A stretch of DNA of 64,000 bases, taken from Gavia stellata. Lineage: Eukaryota; Chordata; Aves; Gaviiformes; Gaviidae. Made by a program: the position numbers and the translations under genes. The notes under the pieces were generated by a model. That model was given only the letters and a program-made list of their open reading frames with translations, had not been told where the DNA came from and made no database searches. Below are positions 15,001 to 24,800 of the stretch, piece after piece; position 1 is the stretch's first letter, and each line of letters starts with the position of its first letter. The DNA is taken from the NCBI RefSeq assembly GCF_030936135.1, contig NC_082613.1, positions 2,852,001 through 2,916,000 of the forward strand. Reading direction: 5' to 3'.

Positions 15001-15630
15001 CATTTATGGTACTATGGGAGCACAATATGTTACAGGAGGAATGCACCTCATGTGCTTTCTTATCCAGATGTTGCACCATGTATCACCATATACGTCCAAA
15101 GCAATAGTTCCAGAGCCCAGGACAGATACAGTCACTAACAGAACCAACACCGCTTTTTCTTCCTATTTCTCAAGCTCCATTATCAGCTCACATAAGCACC
15201 CTTCATTGCTTATACAGGCTGAAACGCATCCCTGGTGTGAGGGAGTGGCATCCTGAACTGCTGCCAGTCATGAGGACAGGCTTTGCAGGGTGGGGAGGGA
15301 TTGAGATGCTCTCCCCAGTTGGGCCCCCTGATCTCCTGGTGCTCTTTGTGAGTGGGAATGGGCTGTCTGGAGCTTCACCGACAGACACCAGAGCACAGCA
15401 GTCCCCTGAAATCCTGCATGCGATTGGGAATGTCCCTCGCACGCTGTGCCACTGCCAACGGGAAGGGCTTGGGCTGGGCAGGTTAACCCAGGTGACAGCC
15501 AAACCACGGGGAATTGCCCAGAGCAGGGGCAGGAGGGCTCCTTACCTTGGCCCGCTCGTCCCCAGACATGGCTCGCCATAGGCAGGCAGGCAAAAAAGAG
15601 ACAAGTGCTAATCAGCATGGTGACCAGGAC
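1..15630 (-). CDS. COL20A1: COL20A1, collagen alpha-1(XX) chain, 5' part of gene (13 coding exons, residues 1-599)
   Basis: This is a fibril-associated collagen with interrupted triple helices (FACIT), secreted to the extracellular matrix, where such chains decorate fibrils. Thirteen exons join in phase and give a signal peptide (about 1-23), FN3-1 (25-108), a Ser/Pro-rich linker (109-159), a vWA domain (160-361) with the MIDAS motif DGSWS at 178-182, FN3-2 (about 369-462), FN3-3 (463-552) and the first half of FN3-4 (553-599). This order fits collagen XX; the remaining FN3, TSPN and collagenous parts must lie left of position 1. FN3 domains are split over two exons with 1-0-1 phases, as usual for FACIT collagens. 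N-glycosylation sequons occur as NGS, NAS and NLT. COL14A1 is the closest alternative, but it starts similarly and then carries a second vWA, and the ARFGAP1 neighbour favours COL20A1. The splice at exons 3/4 is unusual and is described separately. Confidence 0.9.
185..324 (-). CDS. COL20A1: COL20A1 exon 13, FN3-4 first half (last exon in window)
   Basis: This 140-base exon (phase 1 to 0) encodes residues 553-599, with [21 protein letters not shown] and HRVTYVSS. The borders are TTGCAG and GGGGAG|GTGAGT. The remaining 184 bases to the left edge are intron. Confidence 0.92.
801..924 (-). CDS. COL20A1: COL20A1 exon 12, FN3-3 second half
   Basis: This 124-base exon (phase 0 to 1) encodes residues 512-552, with [20 protein letters not shown] and GEDASDPA, a motif shared with collagen XIV. 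The borders are TTGACAG and ACCACCC|GTAAGT. Confidence 0.92.
2254..2399 (-). CDS. COL20A1: COL20A1 exon 11, FN3-3 first half
   Basis: This 146-base exon (phase 1 to 0) encodes residues 463-511, with [19 protein letters not shown] and [11 protein letters not shown]. The borders are TTCCCCTCAG and ATGGAG|GTAGAG. Confidence 0.92.
2668..2800 (-). repeat. Old, diverged CR1 LINE fragment
   Basis: The phrases GTGGAAAGGGACTCATGAAG, TCTGGTCCAACCTGGCACTC and AGCAGGTTGCTCAGGGTCTTG follow the layout of a reverse-complemented avian CR1 3' region, with heavy divergence. It lies inside a COL20A1 intron. The borders are approximate. Confidence 0.6.
2933..3062 (-). CDS. COL20A1: COL20A1 exon 10, FN3-2 second half
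   Basis: This 130-base exon (phase 0 to 1) encodes residues 420-462, with [20 protein letters not shown] (NLT sequon) and [10 protein letters not shown]. Three GT donors overlap at the left end. Only the innermost, ACAT|GTAGGT, keeps the frame into exon 11; the stronger-looking GTGAGT lies a few bases further into the intron. Confidence 0.88.
3727..3899 (-). CDS. COL20A1: COL20A1 exon 9, FN3-2 first half
   Basis: This 173-base exon (phase 1 to 0) encodes residues 362-419, with [20 protein letters not shown] and [11 protein letters not shown], a typical FACIT FN3 opening. The borders are TCCCTAG and AAAGAG|GTGAGA. Confidence 0.92.
5243..5407 (-). CDS. COL20A1: COL20A1 exon 8, vWA domain end
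   Basis: This 165-base exon (phase 1 to 1) encodes residues 307-361, starting with [14 protein letters not shown], a near-invariant stretch in FACIT vWA domains, and running to [19 protein letters not shown]. The final residues ([11 protein letters not shown]) form the hinge to the next FN3. The acceptor is TTGCAG and the donor is CACAG|GTGAAG. Confidence 0.93.
6974..7138 (-). CDS. COL20A1: COL20A1 exon 7, vWA domain
   Basis: This 165-base exon (phase 1 to 1) encodes residues 252-306, with [11 protein letters not shown], the strand [13 protein letters not shown] that carries the third MIDAS aspartate, and IEIFAIG. The borders are CTCCCCAG and GCCATTG|GTAAGA. Confidence 0.93.
7312..7431 (-). 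CDS. COL20A1: COL20A1 exon 6, vWA domain
   Basis: This 120-base exon (phase 1 to 1) encodes residues 212-251, with [14 protein letters not shown] and the KGGNTFTG loop that supplies the second MIDAS threonine. The borders are CTTCCCCAG and TTTACAG|GTAACT. Confidence 0.93.
8175..8330 (-). CDS. COL20A1: COL20A1 exon 5, vWA domain start with MIDAS motif
   Basis: This 156-base exon (phase 1 to 1) covers residues 160-211. It contains the beta-strand [12 protein letters not shown], whose Asp-x-Ser-x-Ser is the metal-ion-dependent adhesion site, followed by helix 1 ([11 protein letters not shown]). The acceptor is TCCCCCCAG and the donor is AGTAG|GTAGGA. Confidence 0.93.
10654..10807 (-). CDS. COL20A1: COL20A1 exon 4, linker between FN3-1 and vWA
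   Basis: This 154-base exon encodes a low-complexity linker (residues 109-159) rich in Ser, Asn, Pro and Ala, with NAS and NLT sequons, ending CCAG|GTGGGT in phase 1. The right border is uncertain. The strongest acceptor, after a long CT tract, ends at 10813 and would start the exon with an in-frame TAG. The AG five bases downstream (exon from 10807) gives ELKNAS in the correct frame, so I chose it. Confidence 0.72.
11062..11201 (-). CDS. COL20A1: COL20A1 exon 3, FN3-1 second half
   Basis: This 140-base exon encodes residues 62-108, with the FN3 signature [12 protein letters not shown] and an NGS sequon. The acceptor is CACCTCAG and the donor is AAATTT|GTGAGT, leaving phase 0. I recall the human protein as continuing F-V-I-E-D-L here, with the Val split between exons. 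The single G at this donor cannot give that phase. Confidence 0.88.
12938..13048 (-). CDS. COL20A1: COL20A1 exon 2, FN3-1 first half
   Basis: This 111-base exon (phase 1 to phase 1) encodes residues 25-61, beginning [10 protein letters not shown] and continuing through [10 protein letters not shown], the first strands of an FN3 domain with its conserved Trp. The borders are CTCCCCAG on the acceptor side and GCAG|GTATGT on the donor side. Confidence 0.9.
15546..15630 (-). CDS. COL20A1: COL20A1 exon with start codon and signal peptide
   Basis: The ATG lies at 15618-15616 in a good context (GTCACC before ATG). It opens [12 protein letters not shown], a hydrophobic leader ending near ASHVWG, as expected for a secreted collagen. 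The exon closes with CCAAG|GTAAG at 15546, leaving one base of a Gly codon (phase 1). Only 12 bases upstream of the ATG, a pyrimidine-rich stretch ends in TAG at 15631-15632. It looks like a splice acceptor, so a separate noncoding first exon is likely further right. Confidence 0.88.
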
Positions 15631-18600
15631 CTACGAGAAGGCAAATGTCAGGAAGGAGAATTACAAGTTACATTTCACCATGACAATACCCAGGTTCTTT
15701 GCAGTCCTCCGTTAAGGGTCCACAAGCTGAGACCTACAGCTCTATACAGCACTGACAGCACTGAAAGAGTGGATGGAGAAGCACATACTGAATTTTCCTG
15801 CAATTCATATATATTATTTTACATTCGTGGTCTCTCCAATACAGCTGTTCAATGCCTTGGACCAGTACTCAATGGAGTTTATACACCTGATGGGGAATGG
15901 ACCCAGTACTCCTCTCAGCCCGCTTGGTCCTGGAGGTGGGCACTGCCCTTCAGGTAGGATCATCTCAACAGCGGTACAATACGTGCTGGATTCTGCTCTG
16001 ATCACGGAAATAAGCAACATCCTTGGCCAAATCACTGGACAGTCATAGATTCCAGAACAAATTCTGTTTTAAATAATACAGAGTAATTATTTCCAATTAT
16101 CACAACAAAAATCAATATAGGTATGCAAACACATCTTTCTCATGCCCTGGCAACGCATGCACTGATCATAAGGGGAAAAGCATTTAGAGGGCCACTTTTT
16201 GGCGGACAAGCTCCTCGCACCACAGATTTAATGACCCTGCAGTTGCTGCGATAAAGCAATTATGCAGCAGGAGGGATACCACAGACCTAGCTGAGTTTAT
16301 ATGACAACAGTTTAGAAACAAGGGGTTTATCTCTTATTTCACGGTGGAGTTCCCGAGAAGTTACATGCAGGACTTGTTGGGATAATCTTGTTTTAATTTG
16401 TTCACCTGAGCAGACTAAAACCAGATGCAGTTACAGACTTAATCATGGCAGAGGATCAGTTTGACTTAGAAGTAGCCTTTGCAGCACTGGCAAAGCTGGC
16501 TGGCTAAGGACAGCCAGCCTACAGCCCACGGACCTTGAGCACCCTCAGTTATCTTCGCTGGCCTGGATTTCAGTTTTAGGCAGTTTGGGTCAGAAATGTT
16601 AGGTCAGCATAAAACCACCCTGATGGAAACAGTGCCTCCCCCTCCTCTCAGCCTCAGTATACCGGGTTTAAAACATATGCTGTTGGCCTTTTGCAACGCA
16701 TCATTGGCATCTGTCATTTTTGTGCTGCATGTTTCAGCTTTATTGCTTTTGGCAGGACCAGCCATACACAAGTTTCCTCCGCTGCCGTCTGCAGTGACAT
16801 TTCACTTCTATTCATTTTGATGGACAGGTATTGAGGCTCCTGGCAAATGCTTATTACCCTTCAAATACGTCAGCTTTTTAGCAATTTCAAGGAAAAATAA
16901 ATATGCACGTGAATGACCCAGCCATGATCTCCTGGAGTTTAAATCAGTTCTAAATTGCGGTAAGAACAAACGGAAAAATATGCAAGTTATAACAGGAAAT
17001 GTTAACCACCCTACTCAGTCTGTGATATTTTTTTTTATTTTATTTTTTTTTATTGAAGATCAGGTTATAGGGAACAACTGCAGTGTAATTGAAGCCCTTA
17101 GCCATGGGAAACACTTGCTTTTTTTGTTTCCAGTTAATAAAATTAAGTTGTTGCTTATAAAAAACAGCAAACATTTTACAGATGGGTTTCAGAAATCTTG
17201 CTGTCACCTCAAGAAAAGCAAAGCCTGCCCTGGCTGCAGAGGTACCTGTGCCAAACAACAGGAAGAAGCCTGCATTTTTGAAAAAGTCCCTGAATCAAAA
17301 GTTCCTTCGTGCCATTTTGCAATGCCACCAAACCGCTCTTGATTTCCTTGCAACTTCCCCATGGCACTGCTGGCAAACGGGATGCCAAACTCTGGGAAAA
17401 GCACTGGGTCGTGTATGATCTTCTCATGTTAACCAGGGTTTTACGGGATCCGAAGTCCAGTGAAATAAAGACATGGGCTTCTCCAGCCTGCGCTGAACCG
17501 GGCTCACTGCAGGGTCCGATTCAGCCAGGAGCTTCCACCCTGATGTGCCAGTAAGGATGAGTTCGGTATTAACCCAGGTTGGATGCAGTAAGTCCCCAGG
17601 GTGTGGAGCTTCACTGCGACTAAAGCAAGGAGTGGGGACTTCACCTCTTCTTCCTACCTCCGAGGCAAACCCATCGCTATTTTGCCTCTTCTCCAACTTT
17701 CATTTTCCCATGCGTAAAGCAGGAGTAACAAATCTGCCTGTTTGAAACAGTGGAAGACGCACGGCTGGCAGAGGTATCTCCTCCCCACCCTGCAAACCCT
17801 GCCAGGTTACCTGCTGGACCCCAAGCACCCACTGGGTCTCCGCGGTCCCTTCCCATCCATTTCTGCCCTCGCTGGTGCCACCATCCAGCCAGGCTGAGCT
17901 GTGGAGCCCGGGATGGAGGGGACCACAGTGACATCAGCCTGCTGGCAGGCAGGCAGCCTCCGGCACGCCGATGCCTCTCTCCCGTTACTCACCCAGGGAA
18001 GGAATTTGGAGACAGCAACACATGGAGCATGTGGTGAGTATTTCCAGGGCCTGGAAAATGGGTGTGGGGGACACACACCACCTCCCGCTGGCCCCAGCTG
18101 TGTGCTCAGAGGGGATTTGGAGGTTAAGGCGGTCAGAGATCCCCTTATTCGTACAGGAAATTTTAAAAGTAGTCGCTTTAATTAAATAAAAAAAATTTCT
18201 ATGCAAAAAAATCCTTGCCACATGTTTAAATCAGCACAACTAGAAGTGGGGATCTGGGGGCACTGTGAATTATTTCCAGCCTCCACAGCTGCAGTTTGGG
18301 GACGTTTCCTCATCCCACAGAAGTGCTGGCAGAAGCACCCACCCGCTGCCGGACACGCCAGCCCTGCAGAAGAGACCAGTGACCTGCCCGAGGTAGCCAG
18401 CTGCAGGGAGTAAATCTGTCCCACGCTCCCCGAGAGCTTTCCTTGTTCAAGGACCTAAAACAGATTAAAAAACTCGCATTCATCAATACCTTTCTGTTCT
18501 CTCACGGAAATCTCCTGTATTTCAGTTCCACTATTGAACAAAAAGTCTCAGTTATCCCAGCACCAGTCTCAAAAAAGTAAGGCAAAAGTTTCACTTCCAA

Positions 18601-21600
18601 GCTGAGCCTTTGCGGCTCCCCACAGCCCGGACAGGCTCAGCAACATCGGCTTGACGCAGACCCACACCACACCTCCAGGTGGGAAAAACCCACCCAGACA
18701 ACTGCTATTGCTAACAAACCCTTCCAAGTACTGTCCTCCCTGGCAGCAGCTTCCCGCGGGTTTTGTACTATTAACCGCAAAATAGAAGGAAAAAAACCCC
18801 ACCAAAGCAGCAAACAAAGTGCATTTCTCACAGCCACCACTCCAAAAGAATTGCTAAAGCCGTCCTGGCAATGTTTAGACCTGACCCGCAGCAAACGCGA
18901 GTCTTGAAGCTACTCCACCATAAGATGAGACCTGCCACCCCTGAGCAGCATCGGCAGCGCTGCCCCGAGCTGAGCTGCACCAGCTCCAAGTTTCCCACAG
19001 AGCAAAACCCTGCAGAAGTTCCCTGCTCCGCCGATACCCACGCACGCCCCAAAACGACGCAGCCCCTCCTTCGGCATCCCTGCGAACCGAGCCCCAAAGG
19101 GGAACGAGCCACAGACCTCTGTGGAGCGGCACGGCTTCCCTGGAGTCAGCCGGGAGGTGCGACGAATCCAGCTACATTCTTAAATTGTGGGAGAAGCAGC
19201 CCTGGCGCCTTGCCTGCTCCTCGGCGTGATTAGAGATTTCAATTCCCAGACGTCAGGAGGGATAAGGAAGGGGAGGGAGAGCAGGGGGAGAGGGACAGCG
19301 ATTCCCCCACCTCCCTCTCACCACGCAGCGGAGAGCACTGCTTGGTCCCTACGTGCAGCTAAATAAAGCGTGCGCGAAGAGCAAGAGGCTGCTTCTATGA
19401 AAAAGAGTAAACAGCTTTTAGTGCTTTTGCTAACTAAATACTAAATGCATGTCTAGGAAGCTGCACGCCGATTTCCTAGAGCGCAGCAACAAGTCGTGGC
19501 TCCCGCCCACTGTCAGACTCCCAGGAATGAAGTCATTCACATCCCAGGCAATGGTTTTGAGAGCCCGCCGTTTGCACTGAAGGCCAATTGCACTGTGTTT
19601 GTTTGAGGAAATTAAGCACATCTGTAAGTTTTGCAATGCCAGAGGCTGAATCATGAACTGGAGCTCGACGGTGCTGCAGACTTCCCAGCTGTGGGGTACA
19701 GCCCTGTCCGCCGCTGGCGTGTGGTCCCCAGCCCCGGGAGCGCCTGGGAGAGCCGCACAGCTCCGCGCCAAAACTTGTTCGGAAAGATTTTGTCCTCTTT
19801 GCCAGGAATGGAACAACTGACAGTGGCATTTCTCATTACAAATGGAGGCCAGATTTTCAGCTGCATCTCCGGGGACCGTCAGCATCAGTCTCCTGTTGCA
19901 GCAGAGCGAGCTGCAAGAAACTCGCAGTTGCTGTTCTGTAGGAAACACAGGCATCTTTGAAAGCCTCAACTCAGACAGAAAAAAAAAAAAATCATAGTTT
20001 TTAAATATTTGTGCACACTAAAGAAACATTTGGTAGTTTGTTGTCATTTTGCTTTATAATCTAGTAAGTATTTAAAAGCATCACAATACACAGGCCAAAG
20101 GAAAACAGCAAAAGGAATCGCTTAATTCTTGTTAAGACAAAACATGGAGCATTTGGTAGCCAGCGGAAAGAGAGTTGTCACTGCCCCACACGTAAACACC
20201 ACAAATCACCTCTTCTGTAATTCCTGCCGGATTTCAGGAGTTGCTCAGATTTGCTACAGTTTGCTTTAAAACCAGGGGGAGGTGAGAAAGGAAAGAGCAC
20301 AGATCTCCTGCACTTCACTTTCAGGGAATTCAGATCCAGAGCTGAAATTCACGCTCTGTTTATGTCAGAAAAATCTGGCGCTGCTTCCAGTGCTCATGTT
20401 CAGGTTGTTGCTTTCTGGCCTACCTTTCCCAAGGTGCCCACAAAATGTTGTGGTCTCCCAGCTTTGACTTTAGCTCAAGCCCAACACTCTGGATGAAACC
20501 TTGGGGCCACCACAGACACCCAAGCCCTCCCTGAACAGCAACACAAACCCAAATTGAAAGAGCATAAAGGCAGATGGATGCTGCTTTGCTGGTGCACTGA
20601 ATGGTGAGAAATAACAACTGTGAGTATATTGAGAAATGGCTTAAAAGATTGTCTGGTTTCACTTAGGGGCTGGAAGGACCCCAGTGGATTATCAATGCAA
20701 ACATCTTGCTCGGACCACGTTCCAGGAACGCTCTGCTCCAAGTGGTCCTGTTACCTCTGCATCAGCACTGGGGGAGCACATATCCCTTTATACCAAGGAA
20801 AAAAAAAGGCAGCCAGCAATAATGCAATACCTAATATACAGCTGACACCAGATTTTCCAAGAAAGTCAGCTCCCACTTTAACACAAACCAAAATGACTAT
20901 TCTTTTGGTTTGGGTTTGGGGTTTTTTTAAGACTTGGTTGGTGGCCAAAAGAGATGCACCAAGGGCCCTGCCCTAAGCAGGAGTGCTGGAAATCATCCTG
21001 CTGTATGCACAGCATTGCAGGCTGATCACAAGCAGGGTGCTCTGTGAACTGGAAAGCAAGAAACCTCCCCAGTTTCTTGCTATGACCTGTTATTCTACAT
21101 TCAGTTCACTTTCAGGGTAGTCTGCGTATGAATATTCTGCATTGCCTGCAAATGCAGTCATCCTGGGAGCAGCAGGGCCCCTGGGGGGGTGGATTTTGGT
21201 GACTTTCATTCATTTCTGTTCCCTCCTGAAGTCAAACTCAGACTGTGACACATTTCCTTTTAGGCAGAGGCGGTTTAGGGTCTCTCCTTTCCCCCACTGC
21301 CTCCCGTCACTAGGTTGGTAGCAGCCTATGATGTTTGGGACCTCTGCCTGGCTCCGTGCCGAGGTGAAGCTGGATAATGAATTTAAGCATTATTAGGGCG
21401 TGGGCGCACAAAAAGCACAATCACAGAAGTCTCACCTTTTCAAGAAACAGCTGGGAAGAGCAACCAGTCCTGGCTGTGAGCGGGGCTGAGCCAAGAGGGT
21501 AGCAGGAGCCTTAGACTTTCTTTACAAGGAAGCATACATCACTCTATTCATTTCCTTATTTTCTTGACAGAGTCGATGGCACGGCTTATCGGGCCATCTG

Positions 21601-21877
21601 GAAAGCACACTGTGTTCTCGGTAGACTGCACAGACAACTCAGGGGAGCTCAGATGTACTCACTTGCTTGGTATCAAACTTCTCACTGCTTACCAGCTTGT
21701 ACCACCTGCCTTGCAGCTTGGCTGGGTGAACGGCTTGTTCGAAGGCTTGGTTTCATGATGTGCTGAACTCTTCCACCGGCATCAAAAAGGAGCTGCAAGA
21801 GCTTAGACCCTCTCAATGTCAGGTAGAGCCAAATACTTCAACAACATCAAAATCCGAGACTTGTCCATTAGAACGTA
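15631..21877. other. Intergenic interval between COL20A1 and the DEPTOR-like gene
   Basis: I see no coding exon here with a recognisable family. T-rich tracts lie at about 17030-17053. A CpG-rich block sits at 18.88-19.24 kb, and GC-rich sequence continues around 19.48-19.76 kb. The overlapping open frames in both orientations at 17.4-19.2 kb reflect high GC and lack splice-phase support. Confidence 0.7.
18880..19240 (-). promoter_or_regulatory. CpG-rich block, candidate COL20A1 promoter or noncoding first exon
   Basis: CpG dinucleotides cluster here (for example GCAAACGCGAG, GGCAGCGCTGCC, CTCCGCCGATACC, ACGACGCAG, GGTGCGACGAATCC), while the flanks are CpG-poor. It lies about 3.3 kb upstream of the COL20A1 start exon, whose acceptor-like 5' border implies a noncoding exon upstream. 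Assignment to COL20A1 rather than to an enhancer is inference. No TATA box is evident. Confidence 0.35.
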
Positions 21878-21883
21878 TTTATT
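21878..21883 (-). terminator. Poly(A) signal of the DEPTOR-like gene
   Basis: A canonical AATAAA (read on the minus strand) lies about 130 bases past the stop codon. It implies a short 3' UTR and cleavage near 21.85-21.87 kb. No closer signal is seen. Confidence 0.6.
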
Positions 21884-24800
21884 TGAAAATATATTAAAAT
21901 GCCTGGCTAACATTTCACAGTGAATGGTCAAGCTTGGTCCCTCCCCAGTCCATCCTTGCTTAGTGGAGTGTCCTGCCTTTCCAAACAGCGGTGGGATGAG
22001 ACTCCTGCGCTCATTCAATGGCTTCCATGACTTCCATCACAAGAGTTCGTGGTCCTGTCATGATGAGGCTACTGATGGTCTGATAGTCCAGATGCAAAAC
22101 ATACATACCATTCACTGAGAAAACAAACTGGCACACCTGCAGGGAGGGAAAGGGCAGGTTACCTTCAGCTGATGTCTTCATGGCAACTTCTGCCCATGAC
22201 TGACTAGAGACAGAGGCTGCAATGCAAATAACTTGCCACAAGACCCTGCAAACCCTAAAGCATTACCACTCCAGAAGCTACACTAATCATCACTGTGCTC
22301 CGATCACTATATCGTAAAAAAGAGACCAAAGGAATCTAGACTGTGAGCTAACAGAGAAAAAAAAAAAGACTCATTTATGAGCAGTGGTTCATTTCACAGA
22401 TGGAAATGAGGCACAATATTAACATCTAGCAATTTGGTAGCAAATGAGATTAGGTAAGGAGAAATTAACTGAGCTCTTGAGTAAATGAAACAAATTCATC
22501 CATCCCCTTCCGATCCTGCCTGAAGCAAACGGAGTCACACTCTGCCTCTGAAGAATCCCATTATTTCAAATATGTATGTGACTTTAGACTTACATCAGCT
22601 TGTAGAAATTACTCCCTCGCTGCTGGGGTTTTTATAGGGAACTGTGAAACTCAACATTGCTTTCATTCATGCCTAAAACTCTACACACAAAACCCATACG
22701 TGCCTGGGTCTAAAATGAGTTTCAAGACCTCAGTTAATTTCACCTGAGCTGGAATATACTGGAAATTACTTGATGAATCAAATCAAGGCACCAGTCTAAG
22801 GTTATTAAGCTTTCACATACGTGGAAAATAGTTCCACGCAGAACTACGTTGTTAATAGCAGAGAAGCACAAAATGCATTACACCTCAGGAGCTGTGAGAG
22901 CAGGTGATTCAGGACAAAGCTCTGCTCCTTCTCTGCTTCACTGGGGTTACACACAGTTACTGGAGCTGAACTGGGAATTCTCTGCTTTGTTTTTAGCAGC
23001 TCAAACAGTTTCGACAGCTCTGAAGTCTACCACAGGGACAGATGAGTTTTGGCAGAGTTTTTTCAGTTTTAGCTGCCCGCAGACCCTGCGCTGCCCTGGC
23101 GAAAGGCAAATCCGCCGCCGCGGCAAAAGGCAAATCCACAGCCGTGCACAGTGCACTTTTCCTGCAGAGAGCATCCGTCCCTCCACCTCTCACAGCTCTG
23201 CCAGAGCTCCACGTGCTGACTCGGACTGATCTCTGCTGCAGGAGGTGGGACTATCACGGAGGATACGTTCAGCCTGAAACGCTCAAACAGGACATAAGTC
23301 CTGCCGCCTGTCAAGTCTCCATGAGTAAGAAGTACCTTCATCCCTGCAGCAGCTGCGGGTCCTCCTGGGTCCACTGCCTGGATGTGGCAAGGTCTTCCTC
23401 CTCGAACCACAAACCCCCAGCCCACTGCATCCCCCACGATCTACGAGCAGAACAAAAGGGTTTTAAAAACCAAGGAATGGGCTGGATAGAGAAGATGCAA
23501 CAGTTCCCAGTGGGATGGAGAGCTCTGCTCACAATCCTAATCTGTCGTGGGTGGGACAGAAAGGGCTGTGCACCAAGTGAGACACAGAACCACAGATTAA
23601 TTGCTCTCTGCAAGCTGCTTTCTGATTAATATTCCCTGCCAGCCAGTGCAGAAGAGGGAAGCACAGGCAGCATGAAGCTGAAGTGCAAGGCATGCACCAA
23701 GAGCGTGTTGAGAACATTTCCAGAGCACGCACACAGTGCCTTTTCCTTGGCACAGGAGAGCATTTCCAGGGTGGAAGTAGGCACTCTTAATTTTTCCCAC
23801 TCTGATCTGTCTGTCAGAGCAGTTTGCTGTAATACTGTGGCCATCTGATGTGACTAAAAGAGAAAAGGAATTCCCAAAGGACTTTGCAGATTACCCGTAT
23901 AAATAAATAACAGCAACTGCACAGCTAAGCAGAAGGAAATGAGCCATGAAAGGCCCAGGCTGGCAGAGTTGAAGGGCAGGGCAAGAGCATTCAGGAGGAG
24001 AATGAACGGCACGTCCTCATACATGCCACACTAATCACCAGCTTTATTTTTCTTGCTCCTTCCCACCAATTTCTACAGCACAGTTAATTTGGGAACCTGA
24101 TCCAGAGCTCCTCTGTAACCCTGCTTGTGTCAAACCAGTATGGCAAGACAGCCCTCACACTTCCTAAACTGGCCACTGTGAGATTCCCCCTTTCAAAGGC
24201 AGGCAGGAAAGGGCTGAGAAGTTTTACACAAAAATAAACAAGCACGATAGGATCCGCAGGGCAGGAACTGTCTTGCAACATTCACAGCCAGCACCCACCA
24301 GCCCTGCCTTGAGGGGTCCTACAGCTTTAGAAATAATTCGAAAAGCAAAAGCCCAAAACTCAGGTTGTCTGCAGCATCCCGGAGATTTTGCGGTGTGTTT
24401 ATTTTGTCTGTGAAAAAAGCCCATTGTAAGAAAGGCAAGAGTTTCCCTCGGATGCTCCACGTTCAGTGCTGCTCCATCAGATGCCGATGGATTGTATCAA
24501 CATATCTGATCTGCAGCACAAACCTGAAAGATCCATAAAGCCGTGCATAAAGGTGATATCTGTGTGACAGAGGATGAGTGTCAAAGTCTCAACTGTTACA
24601 AGACTTGACTGATTCTGTAGTTTGTATGGAGCTAGATGAAACATAAATGGGAGTTTTTCTGTCCAGGAAACGTTCTCTTTCCTGATCTACCCCTTTAATA
24701 TACATTAAACTAAAGCAGAGGCTGCGCACATTGAAAATCCCACAAGAATATCTGCAGACATTGACCCACTGAGAGTCACCAAGAAAGAGCCGTGATGATG

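Larger units (their letters stand above)
325..15545 (-). other. COL20A1 introns
   Basis: The introns between the exons above range from about 250 bases (10808-11061) to about 2.5 kb (13049-15545). The longest ones (8331-10653, 11202-12937 and 13049-15545) show no further in-phase exon with FACIT similarity. They contain T runs near 1717 and 2143, an A-rich run at 13631-13660 and one old CR1 piece at about 2668-2800. Plus-strand open frames here, such as 762-1325 and 5194-5760, are antisense to exons or chance frames. Confidence 0.8.

Noticed and set aside
1-15630. Identification as COL14A1 instead of COL20A1
   Set aside because: The N-terminal FN3 and linker read closer to collagen XX as I recall it, and ARFGAP1 is the expected neighbour of COL20A1. 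A search with the full-length gene would settle it.
15800-15830. AT-rich TATATAT stretch as a COL20A1 TATA box
   Set aside because: The acceptor-like sequence immediately before the start codon argues that transcription begins in a separate upstream exon, so a TATA box here would be inside an intron.
23042-23629. 195-codon plus-strand open frame
   Set aside because: It is antisense to the PDZ exon at 23336-23440 and has no family similarity I recognise.
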